Assembly (NCBI GenBank): GCA_902788205.1
Contig: CADAJJ010000002.1
Coordinates: 1-64,000 of the forward strand
Length of the DNA stretch: 64,000 nt
Reading direction: 5' to 3'
Source of the DNA: RUG023 sp900315435
GTDB lineage: Bacteria > Spirochaetota > Spirochaetia > Sphaerochaetales > Sphaerochaetaceae
Both the position numbers and the translations under genes were made by a program. The notes under the pieces were generated by a model. It was not told where the DNA came from and did not search any database. It was given only the letters and a program-made list of their open reading frames with translations. Shown piece by piece: positions 24,500 through 32,470 of the stretch. Each line of letters begins with the position of its first letter. The first letter of the stretch is position 1.

Positions 24500-25999
24500 A
24501 TGGACTATCAGATTACGGAATTCCTCGTGGAACGGGACCGGGAGCGCTGTACAGTCTGCCGGCAGTGTGAACGGCAATGCGCCAACGGAGTACATCATTA
24601 CGACAGCAAGCTGAACCGGATGGTGGCGGACGAGACCAAGTGCGTCGACTGCATGCGCTGCACCATCTTCTGCCCCACCCACGCGATCCGGATCGTCAAG
24701 AATCCCCAGACGTTCCGGGAGAACGCCGGCTGGCGTGCGGAGAACATCCAGGACATTTACCGGCAGGCGGAAAGTGGAGGGGCACTGCTCTCCTCCATGG
24801 GGTGTCCGAAGCCCTACCCCATTTATTGGGACAAGATCCTGATCGGGGCCAGCCAGGTGACCAACCCCTCGATCGACCCCCTCAGGGAACCGATGGAGAC
24901 CAAGACCTTCCTGGGCAACAAGCACTGTCCGATCGAGCGGGACAAGGACGGACGCATCGTCCCCAACAGCCATCCGCTCTTGGAGCTTTCCCTGCCAATC
25001 CTCTTCAGCGGCATGAGCTATGGCTCGATCAGCTACAACGCGCACAAGGCGCTGGCCATGGCCGCCGAGCGGCTCGGCACCTTCTACGGCACCGGAGAGG
25101 GCGGACTGCACAAGGATTTCTACCCATACGGACCCCACACCATCGTCCAGGTCGCCAGTGGACGCTTCGGCGTCGAGCCGGCCTACCTGAACGCCGGCGC
25201 GGCCATCGAAATCAAGATGGGACAGGGAGCCAAGCCTGGCATCGGCGGGCATCTTCCGGGAAGCAAGATGGTGGGCGACATCGCCCGCACCCGCATGGTG
25301 CCTGAAGGGTCGGACGCCATCAGCCCCGCCCCGCATCACGACATCTACTCGATCGAGGACCTCAGGCAGCTGGTCTCGATCCTGAAAGAGGCGACCGGCT
25401 ACACCAAGCCGGTGATCGTCAAGGTCGCAGCGGTGCACAACATCAGCGCGATTGCCAGCGGCATCGCCCGCAGCGGTGCCGACATCATCACCATCGACGG
25501 CTTCCGTGGCGGTACCGGGGCAGCCCCGAAACGGATCCGGGACAACGTCGGCATCCCGGTCGAGCTTGCCTTGGCGGCGGTCGACCGGAGGCTGCGCAGC
25601 GAGGGCATCCGCGACCGGGTCAGCCTCGTCGTCAGCGGCTCGATCCGCAGCTCCGCCGACGTGGTCAAAGCAATCGCCTTGGGAGCGGACGCCGTATCGA
25701 TCGCCACCAGCGCATTGATCGCATTGGGTTGCCACCTCTGCCGCACCTGCCAGAGCGGACGTTGCAACTGGGGCATCGCAACCCAACGCCCCGACCTGGT
25801 AGCCAGGCTCGACCCGGAGGCGGGAGCGCAGCACCTGGTCAACCTGATCACCGGCTGGAAGAGCGAGGTGGTGGAGATGATGGGGGGCATGGGCATCAAC
25901 TCGATCGAGGCGCTCAGAGGCAACCGCGCCATGCTCAGGGGCATTGGTCTGACCCAGCCCGAGCTGGAAATCCTCGGCATCAGCCACGCAGGAGCTTGA
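24500..25999 (+). CDS. Glutamate synthase, ferredoxin plus FMN-binding synthase subunit (archaeal-type)
   Basis: The 499-residue protein starts with a bacterial-type ferredoxin domain holding two Cys clusters, CTVCRQCERQC and CVDCMRCTIFC (residues about 15-60). The FMN (beta/alpha)8 barrel of glutamate synthase follows: SGMSYGSISYNAHKAL, GTGEGGLHKDFYP, IDGFRGGTGAAP, then the Fe-S motif CRTCQSGRCNWG. It reduces 2-oxoglutarate plus ammonia to glutamate, taking electrons from ferredoxin or a partner oxidoreductase. No gltD-like NADPH subunit lies in the window. Start and stop fit tightly between its two partner subunit genes. Confidence 0.92.
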   Translation: MDYQITEFLVERDRERCTVCRQCERQCANGVHHYDSKLNRMVADETKCVDCMRCTIFCPTHAIRIVKNPQTFRENAGWRAENIQDIYRQAESGGALLSSMGCPKPYPIYWDKILIGASQVTNPSIDPLREPMETKTFLGNKHCPIERDKDGRIVPNSHPLLELSLPILFSGMSYGSISYNAHKALAMAAERLGTFYGTGEGGLHKDFYPYGPHTIVQVASGRFGVEPAYLNAGAAIEIKMGQGAKPGIGGHLPGSKMVGDIARTRMVPEGSDAISPAPHHDIYSIEDLRQLVSILKEATGYTKPVIVKVAAVHNISAIASGIARSGADIITIDGFRGGTGAAPKRIRDNVGIPVELALAAVDRRLRSEGIRDRVSLVVSGSIRSSADVVKAIALGADAVSIATSALIALGCHLCRTCQSGRCNWGIATQRPDLVARLDPEAGAQHLVNLITGWKSEVVEMMGGMGINSIEALRGNRAMLRGIGLTQPELEILGISHAGA

Positions 26000-26000
26000 T

Positions 26001-26720
26001 ATGCAGCAAATCAATGTACAGGGAATGCAGGCGGAAGCCTTGAACCAGATGATCCGGACCAGCAAGGAGCGGAAGTTCCTGCTCTGCGGGGTCAACGGGC
26101 AACGCTATATCGGCTGTGGCCTGAAAGGCTACTCGATCACCATCGAAGGCACCGCGGGCAACGCCACCGGCGCCCTGAACGACGGCAGCGAGATTGTCGT
26201 ACACGGGAACGTCCAGGACCAGGCGGGAGATACGATGAACGGCGGCAGCATCATTGTCACCGGCAGTGCCGGTGACGCCCTCGGTTACGCGATGCGCGGA
26301 GGCGAGATCCTGGTTGGCGGCTCGGTCGGATACCGCTGCGGCATCCACATGAAGGCCTATCAGGAACGCCAGCCCCTGATTGTCATCGGCGGCTCGGCCG
26401 GCTCCTTCCTCGGGGAATACCAGGCCGGAGGAACGATCGTCGTCCTCGGCATGCACGTCTCCGGTTCCCTTGTGGGTCCCTGCTGCGCCCGTGGCATGTA
26501 CGGCGGAACCATCTTCCTTGCTGGAGACAAGCCGGAGGATCTTCCCGACAAGGTACTTCATCGGGATGCCACCAGCGAGGACATGGAACATATCTCACGC
26601 CTGATTGAGCCGTATTGCCATCGTTTCCGACTAGACAAAGAAAGCCTGCTTGCACATCATTTTTCCGTATTGGAACCCAACTCGTCCAATCCGTACCGGC
26701 AACTGTACACCTACGCGTAA
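26001..26720 (+). CDS. Glutamate synthase, GXGXG domain subunit (split GltB C-domain)
   Basis: This 239-residue protein is built of repeated Gly-x-x-Gly-x-Gly turns (NATGALNDGSEIVVHGNVQDQ, AGDALGYAMRGGEILVGG, GSFLGEYQAGGTIVVLG). This is the right-handed beta-helix found at the end of GltB and in formylmethanofuran dehydrogenase subunit C. In GltB it is structural and helps hold the ammonia tunnel. The ATG lies 1 base after the FMN subunit stop. The three split subunit genes in a row give a complete GltB equivalent. Confidence 0.88.
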   Translation: MQQINVQGMQAEALNQMIRTSKERKFLLCGVNGQRYIGCGLKGYSITIEGTAGNATGALNDGSEIVVHGNVQDQAGDTMNGGSIIVTGSAGDALGYAMRGGEILVGGSVGYRCGIHMKAYQERQPLIVIGGSAGSFLGEYQAGGTIVVLGMHVSGSLVGPCCARGMYGGTIFLAGDKPEDLPDKVLHRDATSEDMEHISRLIEPYCHRFRLDKESLLAHHFSVLEPNSSNPYRQLYTYA

Positions 26721-26730
26721 GGAGGAAGTC

Positions 26731-27963
26731 ATGAATACGACCGAACAGTCCGTACTGCAGTTCGTCAGGGAACAGGATGTCAGGTTCGTCAAGTTGTCCT
26801 TCTGCGACATCTTCGGAAACCTGCAGAACATCAGCATCTCCAGCAAGGAGCTGCCCCGCGCCTTTGAAAGCGGCATCAGCTTCGATGCCTCGTCGATCCG
26901 TGGCTTCCTCTATTCGGACAGGTCCGACCTCTTTCTCTTTCCTGACACCACCACCCTCTCCCTGCTTCCCTGGAGGCCGGCCCAAGGACGGGTAGTCCGC
27001 ATGTTCTGCTCGATCCGCAAGCCGGACGGCACCCCTTTCGAAGGTGACAGCCGCGGCTACCTTGCCCGCACGGTAGAGAGCGCCTATCGGAAAGGCTACG
27101 ATTTCTCCATCGGGCCGGAGTGCGAGTTCTATCTCTTCAAGTGCGATCCGGAAGGCAATCCGACCCGCACCCCGATCGATACCGGCACCTACTTTGATGC
27201 CGCTCCGTTTGACCGAGGCGAAGATGTCAGGCGCAACATCTGCCTGACGTTGGAGGAGATGGGCTTCTACACCGAACGCAGCCACCACGAGAGCGGCCCA
27301 GGCCAGAACGAGATCGATTTCCGCTACGGCGAGCCGATGGAAGCTGCCGACAACACGATTCTCTTCAAGAACGTGGTGCGGATGATGGCGGACCGTAGCG
27401 GTATGTTCGCCTCCTTTCTTCCCAAACCGATTCCCGACGAGAGCGGCAGCGGCCTGCATGTGAACATGTCCCTCCGGGAGCCGGATACGGCAAAGCACGA
27501 GCAGATGATCGCCGGCATCCTCAGCCATATCTCGGAGATCACCGTCTTCGCCAACCCTCTGGCAAACAGCTATGAGCGGCTTGGCAGCTGGGAAGCGCCG
27601 ATCCATATCGGCTGGGGTGACTCCAACCGGAGCCTTCTTGTCCGAGTCCCTGCAGCCAAGGGGGCATACACCCGCTTCGAGGTGCGCTCCCCTGACCCTT
27701 CCTGCAATCCCTACCTGACGTACGCACTGCTTATCAGGGCGGCGGTGGAAGGGTTGGAACATCAGATGGCCATGCCCGCTTACGCAGGCAACGACCTGCC
27801 AGGCAACCTGGGCGAGGCGCTTGCCATCGCCCGCAAGAGCGTGTTTCTCAGAGACGCGATGAACGAGAGGATGCTTGATGGATATCTCAAGGCCAAGGAG
27901 AGCGAATGGGAGGCGTACCAGGAGTCGGGTGACAGTGTCAGCCGCTACTTCCTGACGACATAG
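26731..27963 (+). CDS. Glutamine synthetase, GSI-like (short)
   Basis: The protein has 410 residues, shorter than typical GSI (about 440-470). IGPECEFYLFK supplies the metal-binding glutamates, and GQNEIDFRYGEPMEAADN and GSGLHVNMSL are present. ERLGSWEAPIHIGWGDSNRSLLVRVP corresponds to the substrate and ATP block, so catalysis seems possible. The N-terminal beta-grasp part (RFVKLSFCDIFGNLQNISI) is intact. The ATG at 26731 follows GGAGG. With GSIII present divergently, it may be a second enzyme, a regulatory homologue or a gamma-glutamylamide ligase. The ANTAR gene begins 1 base after its stop. Confidence 0.85.
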   Translation: MNTTEQSVLQFVREQDVRFVKLSFCDIFGNLQNISISSKELPRAFESGISFDASSIRGFLYSDRSDLFLFPDTTTLSLLPWRPAQGRVVRMFCSIRKPDGTPFEGDSRGYLARTVESAYRKGYDFSIGPECEFYLFKCDPEGNPTRTPIDTGTYFDAAPFDRGEDVRRNICLTLEEMGFYTERSHHESGPGQNEIDFRYGEPMEAADNTILFKNVVRMMADRSGMFASFLPKPIPDESGSGLHVNMSLREPDTAKHEQMIAGILSHISEITVFANPLANSYERLGSWEAPIHIGWGDSNRSLLVRVPAAKGAYTRFEVRSPDPSCNPYLTYALLIRAAVEGLEHQMAMPAYAGNDLPGNLGEALAIARKSVFLRDAMNERMLDGYLKAKESEWEAYQESGDSVSRYFLTT

Positions 27964-27964
27964 C

Positions 27965-28534
27965 ATGGAACGGATACTGGTGGTTTCACGCAGCGAGCAA
28001 GGAGCGAAGGCGCTCCAGTCCCTCATCGAGACGCATGAGGGGGCAGTCTCGCTCACCATCAGTCCTTCCGCCTCCGACGCCCGGACCAAGGTGCTTGACG
28101 AGGACTGGGACCTCGTGGTGGTCAACACCCCGATGGAGCACGGCCTTGGCGAGGACCTGGTGCGCATGATTACCGAACAGTCCTCCGCTCCGGTCATCAT
28201 GCTGGTCAGGGATATCTACATCGGTTCCATCAAGGACGAAATGGAACGGGAGGGAGTCCTTGTCGTATCCAAACCCCTGATCAAGGAACTTTTCTGGCAG
28301 GCGCTGAGCCTGTCCCGGGCGATGCGGGCCCGCATGCACGGAATGGAGGAACGGAACCGGTCACTGGAACGGAAAATCGAGGAAATCCGGATGGTCGACA
28401 AGGCCAAATGGGTCCTGATCCGCCGGGGTATGGACGAGGAGAGCGCCCATAAATTTATCGAAAGACAGGCGATGGACAGGCGTCTGAGCCGCGCCGCCAT
28501 AGCCGATGAAATTCTCAATCGAGGTGCGAAATGA
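27965..28534 (+). CDS. ANTAR-domain RNA-binding antiterminator with degenerate receiver
   Basis: The protein has 189 residues. Residues 1-120 resemble a response-regulator receiver (ILVVSRSEQGAKAL, VVSKP with the conserved Lys). The acidic pair is lost (SRSEQ), and the phospho-acceptor position in DLVVVNTPMEHG is Asn. Residues 125-185 form an ANTAR domain: a coiled segment LERKIEEIRMVDKAKWVLI, then the three-helix part with SAHKFIERQAMDRRLSRAAIADE. ANTAR proteins bind hexaloop RNA hairpins and prevent termination. NitR-like relatives sit beside nitrogen genes in clostridia. The location among glutamine genes and the two hexaloop leaders 4.5 kb upstream make those its likely targets. Loss of Asp suggests control by something other than phosphorylation. 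Confidence 0.88.
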   Translation: MERILVVSRSEQGAKALQSLIETHEGAVSLTISPSASDARTKVLDEDWDLVVVNTPMEHGLGEDLVRMITEQSSAPVIMLVRDIYIGSIKDEMEREGVLVVSKPLIKELFWQALSLSRAMRARMHGMEERNRSLERKIEEIRMVDKAKWVLIRRGMDEESAHKFIERQAMDRRLSRAAIADEILNRGAK

Positions 28535-30132
28535 CCAAACATATTTTTGTGACGGGAGGAGTGGTTTCCGGCCTTGGGAAAGGCATCACCGCTGCCTCTC
28601 TCGGACGGCTGTTGAAATGCCGCGGATTGAAGGTAGCCAGCCAGAAGCTGGATCCCTACATGAATGTCGACCCGGGCACCATGAGCCCCCTGCAGCATGG
28701 CGAGGTCTACGTGACCGACGATGGTGCGGAGACCGACCTGGACCTTGGGCACTATGAGCGTTTCATCGACGAGAATCTGAACAAGTACGCCAACCTGACC
28801 AGCGGCAAGGCCTACTGGTCGGTTTTGAACAAGGAACGCCGGGGCGAGTACCTGGGCAAGACGGTCCAGATCATTCCCCATGTCACCAATGCGATCAAGG
28901 AGTTCATCTACGCATTGGACAAGAGCACCAAGGCCGACGTGGTCATCACGGAAATCGGCGGCACAATCGGCGACATCGAGAGCCAGCCCTTCCTCGAGGC
29001 GATCAGACAGATCAGCCACGAGCTGGGCCCTGGCAACTGCCTGTTCATCCACGTGACACTGGTCCCCTACCTGCGTTCCAGCGGAGAACACAAGAGCAAA
29101 CCGACCCAGCACTCCGTCAAGGAGCTGATGAGCAGCGGCATCTTTCCCGACATCATCGTCACCCGCAGCGACATGCCGATCGAGCAGTCGGTCAAGGACA
29201 AGATCGCCCTTTTCTGCAACGTCAAGCAGGACTGTGTCATCGAGAACCGCAACTGCAACATCCTTTACGAGGTGCCGTTGATGCTGCACGAGCAGCATTT
29301 CGACGACATCGTCTGTCGCGAGCTGAGGATGGAGACCAAACCGATCGATCTGACCGCCTGGCAGGCGATGATCGACCGGGCCAACGAGGCGAAAAAACAG
29401 GTCACCATCGCCATGGTGGGCAAGTACATGGAGCTGAAGGACGCCTACCTTTCCGTCAACGAGGCGTTGAAGCACGCCGCCTGGCACAATGGCGCCAACG
29501 TGACGATCAACTGGGTCGAGGCGGAGGACGTGACCGAAAAGAGTGCCGACAAGCTGCTTGGATCGGCTGACGGCATTCTGGTTCCCGGTGGCTTTGGCGA
29601 ACGGGGCATCGAAGGAATGATCGAGGCCTGCCGCTATGCCAGGACCCATCACAAGCCCTACCTGGGCATCTGCCTTGGCATGCAGATCGCCGTCATCGAG
29701 TTCGCCAGGAACGTGCTCTGCTTCCACGACGCCACCTCCACCGAGTTCAATCCGGATACCACCCATCCGGTCATCGCCCTGATGCCGGACCAGAGGGGCA
29801 ACATTCCCAAAGGGGGAACGATGCGGCTGGGCGCCTATCCTTGCGAGATCAGGAAAGGCACAATCCTGGAGGAATGCTACGGTACCACCCATATCGAGGA
29901 ACGTCACCGCCACCGGTGGGAGTTCAACAACGACTACCGCGGGCAGATGCAGGACAAGGGGCTGGTCATTGCCGGTCTCAGCCCGGACGGCCGGCTGGTC
30001 GAGGCTGTCGAGCTCTCCCCAAAAGAGAACCCCTTCTTCGTCGGAGTCCAGTACCATCCCGAGTTCAAGAGCCGGCCGGACAAGGCGCATCCGCTCTTCT
30101 GCGGCCTGATCGCCGCCAGCCTGAAGCACTGA
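28531..30132 (+). CDS. pyrG: CTP synthase
   Basis: The 533-residue enzyme aminates UTP to CTP using glutamine. The N-terminal synthetase domain starts KHIFVTGGVVSGLGKGITAA (P-loop) with KLDPYMNVDPGTMSPLQHGE and GGTIGDIESQPF. The C-terminal class I amidotransferase domain has GGFGERGIEGM, the nucleophile elbow GICLGMQIAV and the HPEF pair. The length is standard. The start overlaps the ANTAR stop (ATGA), tying CTP synthesis to the glutamine operon, whose product it consumes. Confidence 0.97.
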   Translation: MTKHIFVTGGVVSGLGKGITAASLGRLLKCRGLKVASQKLDPYMNVDPGTMSPLQHGEVYVTDDGAETDLDLGHYERFIDENLNKYANLTSGKAYWSVLNKERRGEYLGKTVQIIPHVTNAIKEFIYALDKSTKADVVITEIGGTIGDIESQPFLEAIRQISHELGPGNCLFIHVTLVPYLRSSGEHKSKPTQHSVKELMSSGIFPDIIVTRSDMPIEQSVKDKIALFCNVKQDCVIENRNCNILYEVPLMLHEQHFDDIVCRELRMETKPIDLTAWQAMIDRANEAKKQVTIAMVGKYMELKDAYLSVNEALKHAAWHNGANVTINWVEAEDVTEKSADKLLGSADGILVPGGFGERGIEGMIEACRYARTHHKPYLGICLGMQIAVIEFARNVLCFHDATSTEFNPDTTHPVIALMPDQRGNIPKGGTMRLGAYPCEIRKGTILEECYGTTHIEERHRHRWEFNNDYRGQMQDKGLVIAGLSPDGRLVEAVELSPKENPFFVGVQYHPEFKSRPDKAHPLFCGLIAASLKH

Positions 30133-30150
30133 GGCGGCTTGTCTTTTTTC

Positions 30151-30179
30151 CCTCCCTTCCCTACTCTGGAGAAGGGAGG
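30151..30179 (+). promoter_or_regulatory. Hairpin covering the ribosome-binding site of the gene at 30188
   Basis: CCTCCCTTC (30151-30159) pairs perfectly with GAAGGGAGG (30171-30179) across an 11-nt loop. The 3' arm is the Shine-Dalgarno of the next gene, 8 bases before its ATG. It may act as a pyrG terminator, though the following ATTTCT is a poor U-tract, or as a translation-limiting structure. Confidence 0.5.
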
Positions 30180-30187
30180 ATTTCTGT

Positions 30188-32311
30188 ATGCGCATAACTG
30201 AACTGGCACATGGCTGGACACTGGCTCCCACCCACGAGCAGGAAATCCATCAGCACACCCGGCTTTTCACCCGGAAGACGGGTATCCCCGTAGAGCTTCC
30301 CCTGACGGCCAAGAAGGCATTGGTGGCTTCAGGCGAGGCGAAGGAATCGGACACCTGGCCCGACGAGGCTTCCTGGAACCTGCAGACCTCGTTCCATCTT
30401 CCCGAGGAACCGGGGAAGAACCACCTGCTGATGGCTCTTCCCCAGCGGAAAGACGATATCGCCGTGACGTTGGGGGACGCAAAGCCAATCAATGTGGCGA
30501 AGGGATCCAATCCCCTCTTCCTGGATATCACTGCTCTTGCCGCAATCGGACGCAACACCCTGACCCTGTCGGGAAAAGGGTTGTACCTTGACGAGGCTCC
30601 CCGTCTGGTCGAGACCGACAGTTTTCTGGTCGAGCAGAGCTGGATCAGCCTGCAGCAGCGTGGCAGAACCTGGAAGGTAGTCTGGCACGCCAAGGTGGAT
30701 TGTTTCAAAGCCGGGCGGCAAGGCTGGAAACTCACCTTGGATGGCCGGAGCAGTGCTGGCTTCTGGAATCTTGCCGAGGGCGAGGAAGAAGTCGAGGCCT
30801 CGCTTTCCGTCAGGGATCCAGAGTCCTACACGCCGGAATCACCGGTCCTTTCCACCCTGGTGATGGTCGCCGGAGACAGTTGCGAGCAACGGCAGATCGG
30901 CTTCTCCAGCTATGCCATGGAAGGCTCCCTGCCCATGGTCAACGGGACGAGGACGCAGTTGCGCGGGGCGCTCTGGCGGGGGCGTGATGCCAGCGAGGAT
31001 ATCCAGGGACTGGTACAGAGCGCCAAAGCGGCCCACATGCGGCTGCTGCGCGTCACCTGTTTCGAGTCCGAGGAATTCTACCGTACCTGCGACCAGGAGG
31101 GCATCCTGGTCCTGCAGGACCTGTCTGGCGACCCGGAACTCGATTGGCAAGTACGACGGATCGCCAGCCACCCATCCCTGTTCGGGTGGTACCTGTCCGA
31201 CCTGCCCAAGGATGGAAGCAAAGAAGCTTTGCTCGCTTTGGACCGGATGGCCCAGGACATCGCCAAAACCGTAGGGGTCTGCGATGGGAGGCACCCGTTG
31301 CTTTTTCGGTATCTGGATGACTCCATCGGGGAAAGTCTCGGAAACGAGATGGGAAAGGAAGCCGTTTTCTCCCACTCCTCCTTGGTCCTCGGCTTTGGCT
31401 GGGGAAGCTACCCCTGCCTGACCGCACTGCAGAGGGCCACGGGAGAGGAGCATCCTAACCTGACCGGAAGCAAGGTGGAGGCCCTTGAGGAACATCACGG
31501 AGAAATTGGACGGATCTATGGGGCTTTGGCGTCGATGTTCGCCATGCCGGACGACCGGAGGCAGGTCATCTACCTTTCCCAATGCCTGCAGGCGCTCGTC
31601 CTGAAGCAGGCGGTTGATGGCTGGAGGGTACAGGACAAGCGGATGGGTATGATCCTGATCGACGAGCTGGCGGAAAAGCGCCGCGAGGTGGGCAGCGCAC
31701 TCATCGGGCAGGACTCCAAATGGAAGCTTGCCATGTACGCCGCACGGGATCTTTTCTTCCAGCCGGTACGGCCGGTTGCCCGGATGGAGGCGGATGGATC
31801 GGTGAGCCTGTTCGCGGTCAACGACGGGGTGTGTCCCCTCAAAAGCGCTACGTTCACCGCCACGTTGCTCCCCTACGACGGCATCACGCGCCCGATCCTG
31901 AAAAAATACGTGGTCAGCGTCCCCGCGGGGGGAGTGAAAAAGGTGGGCATCCGGAGCGCAGAGGAACTTGCGCCCTACCGGACCACCCATTTTCTTTCCC
32001 TTTCGCTTGTCTGGAAGGACGGGACGGCCGAGGACGGAATCCTGCTGGACAAGCCCAAGGCGTGCAGGTTTCTTCCCACCCAAGTGGCCTGCACGTTCAG
32101 CAGGGTGGCGAAGGGAATCGGGATTACCCTCGCAAGCAAACGCCCTGCGTTGATGGTGGGACTGGACCAAGGAGAGCTCAAGGGGTCTTTCAGCAGGAAC
32201 TGGTTTCCTCTTTTCGACAAGGCGAGCGTCGTTTTCGAGACCACAGGGAACTATACCTTGCAACAGGTCAAGGAGCAGCTGTCGGTCTTCCATCTGGCGG
32301 AAGAAGCGTAA
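30188..32311 (+). CDS. GH2/beta-mannosidase-like protein lacking recognisable catalytic motifs
   Basis: The 707-residue protein has no signal peptide. Its order of beta-sandwich regions then a barrel-like segment (AAHMRLLRVTCFESEEFYRTCDQEGILVLQDL, about residues 280-312) parallels beta-mannosidases such as the one at 53679-56093. Where those have the acid/base motif GNNE after HASLGLW, this protein reads HPSLFGWYLSDLP. No counterpart of the SEFGF nucleophile motif is evident. It may be a pseudo-enzyme or a very divergent hydrolase. It follows pyrG by 55 bp behind a hairpin that covers its ribosome-binding site. Function is unknown. Confidence 0.6.
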   Translation: MRITELAHGWTLAPTHEQEIHQHTRLFTRKTGIPVELPLTAKKALVASGEAKESDTWPDEASWNLQTSFHLPEEPGKNHLLMALPQRKDDIAVTLGDAKPINVAKGSNPLFLDITALAAIGRNTLTLSGKGLYLDEAPRLVETDSFLVEQSWISLQQRGRTWKVVWHAKVDCFKAGRQGWKLTLDGRSSAGFWNLAEGEEEVEASLSVRDPESYTPESPVLSTLVMVAGDSCEQRQIGFSSYAMEGSLPMVNGTRTQLRGALWRGRDASEDIQGLVQSAKAAHMRLLRVTCFESEEFYRTCDQEGILVLQDLSGDPELDWQVRRIASHPSLFGWYLSDLPKDGSKEALLALDRMAQDIAKTVGVCDGRHPLLFRYLDDSIGESLGNEMGKEAVFSHSSLVLGFGWGSYPCLTALQRATGEEHPNLTGSKVEALEEHHGEIGRIYGALASMFAMPDDRRQVIYLSQCLQALVLKQAVDGWRVQDKRMGMILIDELAEKRREVGSALIGQDSKWKLAMYAARDLFFQPVRPVARMEADGSVSLFAVNDGVCPLKSATFTATLLPYDGITRPILKKYVVSVPAGGVKKVGIRSAEELAPYRTTHFLSLSLVWKDGTAEDGILLDKPKACRFLPTQVACTFSRVAKGIGITLASKRPALMVGLDQGELKGSFSRNWFPLFDKASVVFETTGNYTLQQVKEQLSVFHLAEEA

Positions 32312-32398
32312 GAAGACCCACACCTGCCCGGCGTTTTTTTGCTTGCCAAGCATCTCTCTGAACATGTTCCGCTTATTTCGCTTTTTGTTGGACAGCCC

Positions 32399-32428
32399 TT
32401 GACACTGTTACCGGATTTTCGGTATCAA
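32399..32428 (+). promoter_or_regulatory. Promoter of the TetR/RND efflux operon
   Basis: A consensus TTGACA (32399-32404) is followed after 18 bp by TATCAA (32423-32428). The first operator palindrome (32409-32424) fills the spacer, and the second lies over the expected transcript start. Confidence 0.6.
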
Positions 32429-32469
32429 TAGAACCGAATTTTCGGTAAAAATTTACCGATTATTCGGTA
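32409..32469. promoter_or_regulatory. Three phased palindromic operators upstream of the tandem TetR gene
   Basis: Three 16-bp palindromes share the pattern WACCGRWTWTTCGGTA: TACCGGATTTTCGGTA (32409-32424), AACCGAATTTTCGGTA (32432-32447) and TACCGATTATTCGGTA (32454-32469). They start 23 and 22 bp apart, about two helical turns, so all face the same side of the DNA. They run from the promoter spacer to 2 bp before the ATG at 32471. This is the expected site for autorepression by the TetR-type product. Confidence 0.75.
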
Positions 32470-32470
32470 G

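Noticed and set aside
26383..30231. Two long minus-strand open frames opposite glnA, the ANTAR gene and pyrG
   Set aside because: They mirror conserved genes, lack starts with ribosome-binding sites and show no motifs.
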